Below are positions 1 through 7,606 of a stretch of 11,002 bases of DNA, piece after piece. The stretch is from Endozoicomonadaceae bacterium (GTDB lineage Bacteria > Pseudomonadota > Gammaproteobacteria > Pseudomonadales > Endozoicomonadaceae), in assembly GCA_015163815.1 (NCBI GenBank), contig JAAOIJ010000044.1:1-11002 (forward strand), read 5' to 3'. The position numbers and the translations under genes are program-made. The notes below the pieces were generated by a model. It saw only the letters and a list, made by a program, of their open reading frames with translations, had not been told where the DNA came from and did not search any database. The stretch's first letter is position 1, and every line of letters starts with the position of its first letter.

Positions 1-79
1 ATAAATTATTTCATTTTTTAAACTATTTTAATAAAAAAGATCATATCAGGAGTTTTTGTTGTCTTATTGCAAAGATCTC
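1..79. mobile_element. right end of a MITE-like element (copy 1, cut by window edge)
   Basis: These bases match 9122-9200 with only about four differences over 80 positions, so this is a second copy of the small element described at 9062-9200. It ends in CAAAGATCTC, one base different from the terminal repeat CAAAGGTCTC of the other copy. The left half lies outside the window. Directly after it (81-94) is a near-duplicate of its last bases (TCTTATTGTCAAAG against TCTTATTGCAAAG), which may be the relic of another end. No coding capacity is seen. Confidence 0.7.
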
Positions 80-112
80 ATCTTATTGTCAAAGCATTAT
101 TCTATTAATACA

Positions 113-349
113 ATAGGAACAGCATTGAAAAGATCGCCTTCTACCATTGCAAGAGAGATTCTCCGTCATACTAAAGGTAGATAATATTGTTATCAACAAA
201 CTCATCAGTTAGCGCAAGAAAGGCGATTAAAAGCAAGCAGAAAACCTTATAAGTGCTCCCTAGTATGATGAAATATATTGATATTTTGATCAAAAAAATG
301 GAGTCCTGATCAAATCTCAGAACGAGTGAGATTAGAAAATAGATAGTTG
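113..349 (+). pseudogene. decayed IS30-family transposase fragment
   Basis: In the frame starting at 113 the translation gives LKRSPSTIAREI, the classic IS30-family helix-turn-helix segment. It continues through AQERRLKASRKPYK and, after several stops, WSPDQISERVRLE, matching the family's WSPEQI-type motif. All of this is in one frame, but TAA, TGA and TAG stops interrupt it at least four times. The DDE catalytic domain is absent, because other mobile-element sequence follows from about 400. It is therefore a dead N-terminal relic. The family call rests on motif recognition by eye; an IS30 relative of another subgroup is possible. Confidence 0.75.
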
Positions 350-401
350 ATTTTACGTTTTTTAAAAAATAATTTAAACAACTGAATTATAGATATTGAG
401 A

Positions 402-630
402 TGAAAAAATTCAGGAACGACAAAAAGCCATGATATCCAAGCAATCAATCATCGTAAATGATGCCCAACTCCGCATGAAATAGCATTTATTTCATCTCCA
501 ATCCTACCTTTCAGCATATTTCTTCATCGTTTTCCTTCTGATTGCAGATAATCAATATGTGATTCTATTGCGATGCGTCTTGCGAGTTTTTTTAGACCTA
601 TTCAACCATGGAGTGCAACATCTAACAAAG
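402..630 (-). pseudogene. decayed IS5-type transposase C-terminal fragment (copy 1)
   Basis: Read on the minus strand, this stretch gives LARRIAIESHIDYLQSEGKR, a stop, then RNMLKGRIGDEINAI and CGVGHHLR. This follows the end of IS5/IS4-type DDE transposases, where the usual pattern is RRxxIEPxIGHLK...RNYLKGxxGDxxNAxLxGxGxNLR. The catalytic-region glutamate (IE) is still readable. Stops and missing upstream domains make it non-functional. It matches a second, more decayed relic at about 9303-9420. It lies tail to tail with the IS30 relic, so at least two different insertion sequences decayed at this locus. Confidence 0.72.
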
Positions 631-915
631 TTATGCTAGAAATAGAAAAACCTTTAGCTGTTCCGCTTCTGGTTGAATGAGCCTGATTAATATTTTTCAT
701 TTACTATGATCTTTCTCTTTTTTTACATAAAAAATCAGAATACATGAAATTAAAAAAAGATTTAAATCAGAAAAAATAACAATAAAAAAATTAAAAATAA
801 TGCAACGATATGATTGATTTTAATATATTATAAGTAATGCATACAAGATTGAAAAGTGCAATAAAAAGAAGCAACAGAATAGATCAAATGCTGCTATTTT
901 TCTAAAATACTGAAT
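631..915. other. AT-rich non-coding stretch
   Basis: No open frame, tRNA or convincing repeat was found here on either strand. The sequence has A and T runs and stops in every frame. It probably holds further unrecognisable mobile-element debris and the distal upstream region of the grpE promoter. Confidence 0.5.
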
Positions 916-921
916 AATCCT

Positions 922-951
922 CCCTTGAATCTATCTATTTCATCCCCATCT
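922..951 (+). promoter_or_regulatory. sigma-32 (RpoH) heat-shock promoter of grpE
   Basis: CCCTTGAA at 922-929 and CCCCATCT at 944-951 are separated by 14 nt. Both match the gammaproteobacterial RpoH consensus (CTTGAA and CCCCATnT) almost perfectly. The expected start of transcription near 958-960 leaves a leader of roughly 57 nt before the grpE ATG. No CIRCE inverted repeat is present, so control by RpoH rather than HrcA is the natural reading. Confidence 0.8.
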
Positions 952-1016
952 TTAATATTAAGGAATAAAATCATTCATCAAAATCATCTAAACATAACAA
1001 TATATTGAGGTAGATT

Positions 1017-1718
1017 ATGAAAAAAGAGGCTCATGATATAGAAGGCAAAAATATAACAGAACCCATCGAAGACATGGCGTCTCATGACACCATATCAGAG
1101 ATTCAGGATAATGAATCTATTAATAGCGAATCATTGGAAGACAATGAAGACAACCTGCTTGATTTAGATTCAGAAAATGAAACAGATACAGATACAGATA
1201 ATGTAGAACCTGAATTAAAATACAATCCTCAAAATGCCTTACAAATGGCTTTAGAAGCCACACAAAATGAATTAAAAAATACGAAAGATCAATTACTTAG
1301 AACTCATGCTGAAATGCAGAATATTAAACGTCGTTCTGAAAATGATCTTGAAAAAGCACATAAATTTGCTTTAGATCGATTTGTAGAATCTTTACTACCG
1401 ATCATCGATAGCTTAGAACGAGGATTAATCATTGACAATGAAACATCTGACTCTGAAGAAATCCAAAAAAATAGCTCACTGACAGCGATGAAAGAAGGTA
1501 TGTCATTGACTTTAAAATTATTTTTAGATACTTTAAAGAAATTTCAAGTTGAACCTATTTCTCCTGAAGGTGAGCCATTTGACCCTCAATCACACCAAGC
1601 GATGAGTCAAGTTAAAAGCGAATCTGTAGAGCCAGGATCCATTATTGAAGTATTTCAAAAAGGATATATGCTTAATAAACGATTAATTCGACCAGCAATG
1701 GTCATTGTTTCTAAATAA
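1017..1718 (+). CDS. grpE: GrpE, nucleotide exchange factor of DnaK
   Basis: GrpE releases ADP from DnaK and so resets the Hsp70 folding cycle in the cytoplasm. Residues about 75-125 form the long heptad-type helix expected of the GrpE dimer. The C-terminal beta domain carries the family signature at about 186-233 (FDPQSHQAM, then VEPGSIIEVFQKGYML and RPAMVIVSK). At 233 residues it is longer than E. coli GrpE (197). The extra length is a very acidic N-terminal tail (residues 1-68) that includes TDTDTD, encoded by a threefold ACAGAT repeat. GAGG at 1007-1010 lies 6 nt before the ATG. It starts the chaperone block and has a sigma-32-type promoter upstream. Confidence 0.97.
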   Translation: MKKEAHDIEGKNITEPIEDMASHDTISEIQDNESINSESLEDNEDNLLDLDSENETDTDTDNVEPELKYNPQNALQMALEATQNELKNTKDQLLRTHAEMQNIKRRSENDLEKAHKFALDRFVESLLPIIDSLERGLIIDNETSDSEEIQKNSSLTAMKEGMSLTLKLFLDTLKKFQVEPISPEGEPFDPQSHQAMSQVKSESVEPGSIIEVFQKGYMLNKRLIRPAMVIVSK

Positions 1719-1750
1719 ATACAACAATATATCAAATACATATATTAAGA

Positions 1751-1779
1751 CTTGAAATTTCATACAAGTATACCCATAT
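1751..1779 (+). promoter_or_regulatory. second sigma-32-like promoter, upstream of dnaK
   Basis: CTTGAAA at 1751-1757 and ACCCATAT at 1772-1779 are spaced by 14 nt, the same spacing as at the grpE promoter. The -10 element matches CCCCATnT at all but its first base. It lies in the 139-nt grpE-dnaK gap, about 80 nt before the dnaK ATG, so dnaK and dnaJ can be induced independently of grpE. Confidence 0.68.
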
Positions 1780-1857
1780 CCTAATTAAGGTTATGGATTA
1801 TCAATCAACATAAGTCGTTCACAGACTATCATTGAATTAAAAAGCGAGGTATAGAAT

Positions 1858-3798
1858 ATGAGTAAAGATAACAACGCAGGGAAAGGAAAAATTATTGGGA
1901 TTGACTTAGGTACCACAAATTCATGTGTTTCAGTGATAGATGGTACTTCTGTTAAAGTGATTGAAAATGCCGAAGGTGCTAGAACAACTCCTTCTATTGT
2001 AGCTTATACAAATGACGATGAAATTCTCGTCGGTATGTCTGCAAAACGTCAAGCCGTCACGAATCCTCATAATACCTTATATGCTATTAAACGTTTGATT
2101 GGCAGGCGCTTTAAAGATAAAGAAGTTCAAAAAGATATTAGCATAGCACCTTTTAAAATTATACCATCAAAAAATGGAGATGCCTGGGTTGAAGTACAAG
2201 ATAAACAGTTAGCCCCACCTCAAATTTCTGCTGAAATTTTGAAAAAAATGAAAAAAACAGCAGAAGATTTTTTAGGCGCAACTGTCACAGAAGCTGTTGT
2301 GACAGTCCCTGCCTATTTTAACGATTCTCAACGTCAAGCAACCAAAGATGCTGGGCGCATTGCCGGTTTAGATGTCAAGCGCATTATTAATGAGCCGACT
2401 GCTGCAGCTTTAGCTTATGGATTAGATAAAAAAATAGGAGATCAAACCATTGTTGTTTATGATTTAGGGGGTGGAACATTTGATATTTCTATTATAGAAA
2501 TTGCAGATGTTGATGGAGAACATCAATTTGAAGTATTAGCAACGAATGGAGATACTTTTTTAGGCGGTGAAGATTTTGATTTACGCTTAATTAATTATCT
2601 TGTTGATGAATTTAAAAAAGAACAATCTATTAATCTAAAAGGTGATCCTTTAGCCATACAGCGTTTAAAAGAAGCCGCTGAAAAAGCTAAAATTGAATTA
2701 TCTTCTTCTAGTCAAACTGATATCAATTTACCTTATATTACAGCAGACGCAACAGGTCCTAAGCATTTAAATATTAAATTAACACGCGCTAAATTAGAAT
2801 CTTTAGTAGAAGATTTAGTAAAAAAATCGCTAGATCCTTGTCAAATTGCTTTAAAAGATGCTGATTTATCGATTTCAGACATTGACGAAGTTATTTTAGT
2901 CGGTGGCCAAACACGGATGCCTTTGGTAAAAGACACCGTTTCTAAATTTTTCAACAAAGAAATTAAACATGATGTTAACCCTGATGAAGCAGTTGCCATG
3001 GGTGCTGCCATTCAAGGTAGTGTTTTATCAGGTGATAGAACAGATGTTTTATTACTAGATGTCACACCATTAACCTTAGGTATTGAAACCTTAGGCTCTG
3101 TTATGACGCCTTTGATTGAAAAAAATACAACGATTCCAACTAAAAAGTCTCAAGTATTTTCAACAGCAGATGATAATCAAGTTGCAGTCACAATTCATGT
3201 ATTACAAGGTGAACGAAAAAGATCTGCAGATAATAAATCTTTAGGACAATTTAATTTAACTGACATTCCACCTGCTTCACGCGGTATGCCGCAAATTGAA
3301 GTCAGCTTTGATTTAGATGCAAATGGCATTTTAAATGTATCAGCTAAAGATAAAGCAAGCGGAAAAGAGCAATCAATTACTATTCAAGCTTCTTCAGGTT
3401 TGAGTGATGCAGATGTTGATCAAATGATTCAAGATGCTGAAGCCAATGCTGAGGAAGACAAAAAATTTGAAGCTTTAGCGCAAGCTCGCAATACAGCCGA
3501 TAATTTAATACATGCTGCTAAAAAAACACTGGATGATGCAAAAGACAATGCTTCAGATGAAGAAAAAACATCTATTAACAATGCAATCTCTGATTTAGAA
3601 GCGGTCTTAAAAGAGAATGATCAGGCTCAAATAGAAGAGAAAACAAAAGTATTAAGCGACGCCAGTTCAGCCTTAGCGCAAAAATCATATGCTAATCCTT
3701 CTGACGAACAACCTCAACCTGAATCATCAGAAAAAGCACAAGATGATAATGTTGTTGATGCGGAATTTGAGGAAGTAAAGGATGAAAAAAAATCGTAA
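1858..3798 (+). CDS. dnaK: DnaK, Hsp70 molecular chaperone
   Basis: DnaK is the ATP-driven cytoplasmic chaperone that binds exposed hydrophobic segments, working with DnaJ and GrpE. The nucleotide-binding domain shows the phosphate-1 loop GIDLGTTNS (14-22), VPAYFNDSQRQA (150-161), NEPTAAALAYG (178-188), YDLGGGTFD (201-209), GGEDFD (236-241) and VGGQTRMP (348-355). The hydrophobic interdomain linker DVLLLDVTPL is at 396-405. The beta-sandwich substrate domain, helical lid and charged tail with VVDAEFEEVK follow. At 646 residues it is full length (E. coli 638). GAGG at 1846-1849 lies 8 nt before the ATG, the best ribosome site in the block. No key residue is missing. Confidence 0.99.
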   Translation: MSKDNNAGKGKIIGIDLGTTNSCVSVIDGTSVKVIENAEGARTTPSIVAYTNDDEILVGMSAKRQAVTNPHNTLYAIKRLIGRRFKDKEVQKDISIAPFKIIPSKNGDAWVEVQDKQLAPPQISAEILKKMKKTAEDFLGATVTEAVVTVPAYFNDSQRQATKDAGRIAGLDVKRIINEPTAAALAYGLDKKIGDQTIVVYDLGGGTFDISIIEIADVDGEHQFEVLATNGDTFLGGEDFDLRLINYLVDEFKKEQSINLKGDPLAIQRLKEAAEKAKIELSSSSQTDINLPYITADATGPKHLNIKLTRAKLESLVEDLVKKSLDPCQIALKDADLSISDIDEVILVGGQTRMPLVKDTVSKFFNKEIKHDVNPDEAVAMGAAIQGSVLSGDRTDVLLLDVTPLTLGIETLGSVMTPLIEKNTTIPTKKSQVFSTADDNQVAVTIHVLQGERKRSADNKSLGQFNLTDIPPASRGMPQIEVSFDLDANGILNVSAKDKASGKEQSITIQASSGLSDADVDQMIQDAEANAEEDKKFEALAQARNTADNLIHAAKKTLDDAKDNASDEEKTSINNAISDLEAVLKENDQAQIEEKTKVLSDASSALAQKSYANPSDEQPQPESSEKAQDDNVVDAEFEEVKDEKKS

Positions 3799-3802
3799 CT
3801 TA

Positions 3803-3847
3803 AACGGAATAGGTATACTATAAATTAATATAGTCTACCCAGCCGTT
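3803..3847 (+). promoter_or_regulatory. long stem-loop between dnaK and dnaJ
   Basis: GGTATACTATA (3812-3822) pairs with TATAGTCTACC (3829-3839) around a 6-nt AATTAA loop, with one mismatch. An outer helix AACGG (3803-3807) pairs with CCGTT (3843-3847) across a small internal loop. It begins 5 nt after the dnaK stop. No U-run follows, so it does not look like an intrinsic terminator. It more likely protects the dnaK 3' end, marks an RNA processing point or lowers dnaJ output. The role is inferred; the pairing is visible. Confidence 0.6.
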
Positions 3848-3877
3848 CCACAAGAATTAAACAAAGAATACATTATT

Positions 3878-5011
3878 ATGGCCAAACGTGATTATTATAA
3901 CATATTAGGCATCTCTAAAAATGCCTCTGATAAAGAAATTAAACAAGCTTATCGCCGAATGGCCATGAAATATCATCCTGATCGCAATAAGAATGATGAC
4001 AATGCTGAGGCGGCTTTTAAAGAAGTCAGTGAAGCATTTGAAGTCTTATCTAATGGGCAAAAGAAACAGGCCTATGATCAATTTGGTCATGATGGTTTAA
4101 ACATGGGTTCCGGAGGTGGAGGAGGTCATGGAGGTGCTGGATTTGATGATCTCAGTGATATGTTTGGTGATATTTTTGGCGATATCTTTAATGGCGGAGG
4201 GGGTGGCGCTCGACACAAGCAATCTCAAAGTCATCGAGGTTCTGATTTACAATACAACTTAGAATTAGAATTAACAGAAATTTTGAGCACTGTTACAAAA
4301 AATATTACGATTCCTTCTTATAATCCTTGCAATGACTGTAAAGGATCAGGCGCTGAAAAAGGCAGTAAACCAATAGCATGCTCAACCTGTCAAGGGCATG
4401 GGCAAATTCGAGTACAACAAGGATTTTTTACAATTCAAAAACCATGTCATCATTGTCAAGGTTCTGGCACTGTTATTCAAAAACCATGTAAACCTTGTCG
4501 AGGCCAGGGTCGAACACAATCTCAAAAAACACTCTCTGTAAAAATACCAGCAGGCGTTGATTCAGATGATAGAATTCGCTTATCAGGAGAAGGTGAAGCC
4601 GGTCGATTAGGTGGTACTTCAGGTGATTTATATGTGTTAATTAAAATTAAAAAACACCCTATATTTAAACGAGATGGATCTAATTTATACTGTGAAATAC
4701 CGATTTCTTTTGTAGAAGCTGCTTTAGGAAATGAAATTGAAGTCCCTACTTTAAATGGACGACTGAAATTAAAAATCCCACCAGAAACACAAACAGGTAG
4801 CTTATTTCGATTAAAAGGAAAAGGTTTATCTTCGCCACAAAATCATCATGCATCGGGTGATTTATTATGCCAAGTCATTGTTGAAATTCCTGTTAAATTA
4901 TCAGATCAACAAACACAATTACTCCATGACTTTCAAAAAACTTTAAAAGGCAATACTAAACATACACCACAAAAAGAAAGTTTTTATTCACGTATTAAAA
5001 AAAACTTTTAA
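3878..5011 (+). CDS. dnaJ: DnaJ, Hsp40 co-chaperone (type I)
   Basis: DnaJ delivers unfolded clients to DnaK and stimulates its ATPase. The J domain (about 4-70) has the essential HPD triad at 33-35. A Gly/Phe-rich linker spans about 74-110 (GSGGGGGHGGAGF, then FNGGGGGA). Four CxxCxGxG zinc-binding motifs follow, with cysteines at 151/154, 168/171, 190/193 and 204/207. The two C-terminal beta domains complete the protein at 377 residues, matching E. coli DnaJ (376). The start is fixed by the conserved N-terminus MAKRDYYNILG. There is no clear Shine-Dalgarno; only an A-rich stretch precedes the ATG, unlike grpE and dnaK. It shares the dnaK transcript across a 79-nt gap holding a stem-loop. Confidence 0.98.
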   Translation: MAKRDYYNILGISKNASDKEIKQAYRRMAMKYHPDRNKNDDNAEAAFKEVSEAFEVLSNGQKKQAYDQFGHDGLNMGSGGGGGHGGAGFDDLSDMFGDIFGDIFNGGGGGARHKQSQSHRGSDLQYNLELELTEILSTVTKNITIPSYNPCNDCKGSGAEKGSKPIACSTCQGHGQIRVQQGFFTIQKPCHHCQGSGTVIQKPCKPCRGQGRTQSQKTLSVKIPAGVDSDDRIRLSGEGEAGRLGGTSGDLYVLIKIKKHPIFKRDGSNLYCEIPISFVEAALGNEIEVPTLNGRLKLKIPPETQTGSLFRLKGKGLSSPQNHHASGDLLCQVIVEIPVKLSDQQTQLLHDFQKTLKGNTKHTPQKESFYSRIKKNF

Positions 5012-5054
5012 TGCAGATCAAAAATAGATTACTCATACCATTCAAAGTGACCAT

Positions 5055-5564
5055 ATGATGCAAATTGCATTAATTGCTGCAATAGCAAATCATGCTGCCA
5101 TGGGCTTTAAGAATAAATTACCATGGCACTTGCCTGATGATTTAAAACGTTTCAAAGCAATCACTTTGAATAAACCAGTCATTATGGGGCGAAAAACGTT
5201 TGATTCATTAAAGAAACCATTACAGCAGCGTTTAAATATTGTATTAAGCCGAAACACACATCCTACAACACAAGATAATATTATATACGTACCTTCTTTT
5301 GAAGAAGCCTTACAGGCAGCAAAAGCGTATTTAATACTCACATCAGAACAAGAAATTATGATTGCAGGTGGTCGTGACATTTATCATCTTACTTTACCTT
5401 TTGCTACAAAAATTTATTTCACTCACATTCATCAATCTGTGCAAGCAGATACTTATTTTCCTGACATTGATTTAAAAAACTGGCGACAAATTGAATATGA
5501 GCAACATGAAACACAAACAGATCCTATTATTCAATATGAATATATTACATGGGTCAAAAAATAA
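5055..5564 (+). CDS. folA: dihydrofolate reductase
   Basis: Reduces dihydrofolate to tetrahydrofolate with NADPH, feeding thymidylate, purine and formyl-methionine synthesis; target of trimethoprim. The type I chromosomal DHFR pattern is clear: MGFKNKLPWHLPDDLKRF (16-33) with the catalytic acid equivalent to E. coli Asp27 at Asp29, then the cofactor segment NKPVIMGRKTFDSL (about 40-53) and the Gly-Gly of IMIAGGRDIY. Its 169 residues are typical. Two adjacent ATGs (5055 and 5058) leave the first residue uncertain, and no strong Shine-Dalgarno is seen. It lies 43 nt after dnaJ on the same strand without a visible terminator, so some heat-shock read-through is possible. It converges on rsmA. Confidence 0.97.
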   Translation: MMQIALIAAIANHAAMGFKNKLPWHLPDDLKRFKAITLNKPVIMGRKTFDSLKKPLQQRLNIVLSRNTHPTTQDNIIYVPSFEEALQAAKAYLILTSEQEIMIAGGRDIYHLTLPFATKIYFTHIHQSVQADTYFPDIDLKNWRQIEYEQHETQTDPIIQYEYITWVKK

Positions 5565-5568
5565 AAAT

Positions 5569-6480
5569 TTATGTGATATTTTTTAATATATTAGCTATAT
5601 TCACCCATTCCAATACTGTTAAAGTGTCTGAACGACGCATCGGATCAATCTCTAACTGCTCTAATTTCTGAACTGAAATAAAAGGCGCTAAACTATTTTT
5701 TAAAGTTTTACGCCTTAACGTAAATCCATGGCGCACTATTGTTTCAAAAACAGACAAATGATGGCAAATGACAGGAGGATTAGTATAAGGGATTAAGCGG
5801 ACAACAGCTGACTCTACCTTAGGCTTTGGTTTAAATGCTTCGGATGAAACATAAAATAACTGATCAATTTGACAAAAATATTGCATCATCACGGTTAATC
5901 GACCATATTGTTTAGTCCCTGGTTTTGCAGTCAATCGATCGACAACTTCGCGTTGTAGCATAAAATGCATATCTTGAATCAAGGCTTTACTTTGAATTAA
6001 ATGAAATAATACAGGCGTGCTAATATTGTAAGGTAAATTACCAATCACTCTGAAAGCTTGTTGATGATTCATTAATAATTCAAAATCATATTGTAATACA
6101 TCTTTCACTATTATGTTAAAATTTGGAATATGCCCCCATTTTGACTTTAAAAGATCTGCCAAGTGATAATCAATTTCAATCACATTTAACTGCTGACAAC
6201 CTGCTAATAAATGTTGCGTCAGCGCACCTTGTCCGGGCCCAATCTCTACAAGATAATCAGATTTTTTGAGCGAAAGAACTTGGATAATTTTAGAAATGAC
6301 CGTAGAATCATGAAGAAAATTTTGACCGAAACGTTTTTTTGGAATAGGCTCATTCAACAACTTACCCTCATTGGGATGACACTTTTTATGATGATACGAA
6401 AGCATCATCTGATGCTTCATGCAATGATTATAGCTTATTTGGTATGCACTACCTATTGCATGACTGATTATTGAGGACAT
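5569..6480 (-). CDS. rsmA: 16S rRNA (adenine1518-N6/adenine1519-N6)-dimethyltransferase RsmA (KsgA)
   Basis: Dimethylates two adjacent adenines in the 3' hairpin of 16S rRNA from S-adenosylmethionine, a late checkpoint of 30S assembly; loss gives kasugamycin resistance. Visible motifs, numbered from the first ATG: KRFGQNFLHD (49-58), SAM motif EIGPGQG (79-85), acidic motif IEID (101-104), the catalytic motif NLPYNIS (148-154), and LRRKTLKNSL (about 255-264). At 303 residues it has about 30 more N-terminal residues than usual. TTG at 6360 (or 6357), preceded by GAGG at 6369-6366, would give a normal length near 262 residues beginning just before the conserved core. I regard that start as at least as likely as the ATG. 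It ends 4 nt from folA. Confidence 0.95.
   Translation of the reverse strand: MSSIISHAIGSAYQISYNHCMKHQMMLSYHHKKCHPNEGKLLNEPIPKKRFGQNFLHDSTVISKIIQVLSLKKSDYLVEIGPGQGALTQHLLAGCQQLNVIEIDYHLADLLKSKWGHIPNFNIIVKDVLQYDFELLMNHQQAFRVIGNLPYNISTPVLFHLIQSKALIQDMHFMLQREVVDRLTAKPGTKQYGRLTVMMQYFCQIDQLFYVSSEAFKPKPKVESAVVRLIPYTNPPVICHHLSVFETIVRHGFTLRRKTLKNSLAPFISVQKLEQLEIDPMRRSDTLTVLEWVNIANILKNIT
6366..6432 (-). promoter_or_regulatory. possible internal rsmA start region: -10 box, palindrome and Shine-Dalgarno
   Basis: On the minus strand the region reads, in order, TATAAT (6432-6427), a perfect palindrome AAGCATCA-TC-TGATGCTT (6417-6400) and GAGG (6369-6366), then TTG at 6360. This looks like a promoter, leader hairpin or operator, and ribosome site in front of a shorter rsmA. 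It lies within the first 40 codons of the longest reading frame. No good -35 hexamer is visible, so the promoter part is tentative. Confidence 0.4.
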
Positions 6481-6600
6481 ATTTAATCTTTATATCATTT
6501 ATTTTGCATCGTTTATAATACAATAAAATAATGAGCAGATAATGCATAAGATTGGTTTATATATGATTATCATTCTTTATTTCTTAGGACATTATTTATT

Positions 6601-7566
6601 ATGTGGTTTAAAAATTTAATTATTTATCAAATAGATCCTGCTTTTAAAATAACCTCACAACAATTAGAAGCGCAACTTAAGACTAAACAGTTTTCGCCTT
6701 GCGGTCAATTGCAGCCTAGTACGTTTGGCTGGATTTCTCCTATTGAAAATGGAAAAAACTTCATTCATTCAGTACAAAATTGTTTATTATTTTCAGGATG
6801 CTTAGAAGAAAAAGTATTACCACAAGGTGTAATTCGAGATGAAATGCAACGACGTATCATGAAACAGAAAGCTTCCTCAAATCAGACAACTTTCTCGAGA
6901 CAAATAAAATCTAAACTGAAAGAAGAGATCATTTTTGATCTTTTACCGAAAGCTTTTACACAAAAAAAAATTGTACATGGTTATTTTGATTTGAATCAAA
7001 ATTTATTAATCATTAACTCACCTAGCTCTGCTTTTGCGGACATGATGGTGTCTACATTACGAAAATCAATTGGTAGCCTACCCGTTACTTTACTTAAAGC
7101 CGCAGAATCTAGCAGCCTTCATATGACACATTGGTTAAAAAATCCAGAATATTTACCAAATAATATCATATTAGGGGATGAATGTGAGCTGTTACAACCT
7201 TACTCAAAAAGTATTGTGCATGCCCGAAATCATACTTTGAAAACAGAAGAAGTCATGCAGCACTTATCTTCAGGAAAGCAAGTCAAGAAATTAAGCATCG
7301 AGTGGCATGAAACCTTATCTTGTTTACTTGATGACCATTTTTCCATTAAACGCATTAAATTTTTTAATACTTCATTACGAGATGCACAAGATCAGACGCA
7401 TTTATCATTAGCTGATAAAATAGATTTAAATTTTTCTGAAATGGTGATTATTTTAAGAGCATTTATAGCTGACTTATTAGTTGGTTTTCAAAAAACATAT
7501 CCAAACAAGCCAATCATCAAAGAAATCGAAATAAAAAAAGAAGCTTTAGATTATAACGAGATATAA
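6601..7566 (+). CDS. rdgC: RdgC, recombination-associated nucleoid protein
   Basis: RdgC is a ring-shaped dimer that binds double-stranded DNA without sequence preference and restrains RecA-mediated recombination. It is largely restricted to beta- and gammaproteobacteria, which helps place the organism. Family features are MWFKNLIIYQI (1-11), SPCGQLQPSTFGWISPI (32-48), EEKVLPQGVIRDEM (69-82), LLPKAF (114-119), LRKSIGSLPV (153-162) and the later IEWHETLSCLLDDHFSIKRIKF region. It is slightly longer (321) than E. coli RdgC (303). AGGA at 6586-6589 lies 11 nt before the ATG. It is divergent from rsmA across a 120-nt gap and ends at a bidirectional terminator. Confidence 0.95.
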   Translation: MWFKNLIIYQIDPAFKITSQQLEAQLKTKQFSPCGQLQPSTFGWISPIENGKNFIHSVQNCLLFSGCLEEKVLPQGVIRDEMQRRIMKQKASSNQTTFSRQIKSKLKEEIIFDLLPKAFTQKKIVHGYFDLNQNLLIINSPSSAFADMMVSTLRKSIGSLPVTLLKAAESSSLHMTHWLKNPEYLPNNIILGDECELLQPYSKSIVHARNHTLKTEEVMQHLSSGKQVKKLSIEWHETLSCLLDDHFSIKRIKFFNTSLRDAQDQTHLSLADKIDLNFSEMVIILRAFIADLLVGFQKTYPNKPIIKEIEIKKEALDYNEI

Positions 7567-7600
7567 AAAAACCTATCTGATAAGATAGGTTTTGATTATA
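7565..7600. terminator. bidirectional intrinsic terminator (rdgC / tRNA operon)
   Basis: AAAACCTATCT (7568-7578) and AGATAGGTTTT (7583-7593) form a perfect 11-bp stem with a GATA loop, right after the rdgC stop. Read on the minus strand, the stem runs into a T-rich tract (complement of 7565-7571), making a strong terminator for the tRNA genes. On the plus strand the T-run is short and inside the stem, so rdgC termination is weaker. Confidence 0.85.
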
Positions 7601-7606
7601 CAAAAC

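Noticed and set aside
860..1016. CIRCE/HrcA operator upstream of grpE
   Set aside because: No TTAGCACTC...GAGTGCTAA inverted repeat is present; the motif pair found fits sigma-32 instead.
1182..1200. ACAGAT triplet repeat in grpE as a phase-variation tract
   Set aside because: The repeat is 6 bp, so changes stay in frame, and it only lengthens a flexible acidic tail.
5090..5380. 96-residue minus-strand open frame inside folA
   Set aside because: It is antisense to a well-conserved DHFR gene, has no family features and reads as a mirror of folA codons.
5565..5605. Terminator between folA and rsmA
   Set aside because: The short AT stems here (AAAAAT/ATTTTT, AATATA/TATATT) are weak, lie partly in rsmA codons and lack a proper stem plus T-run in either direction.
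6211..6474. 87-residue plus-strand open frame over the rsmA 5' end
   Set aside because: It is antisense to conserved rsmA motifs including EIGPGQG, with no ribosome site or recognisable domain.
6504..6519. rdgC promoter from TTGCAT and TATAAT
   Set aside because: The hexamers are only a few bases apart, far from the required 16-18-nt spacing; no partner -35 is convincing.
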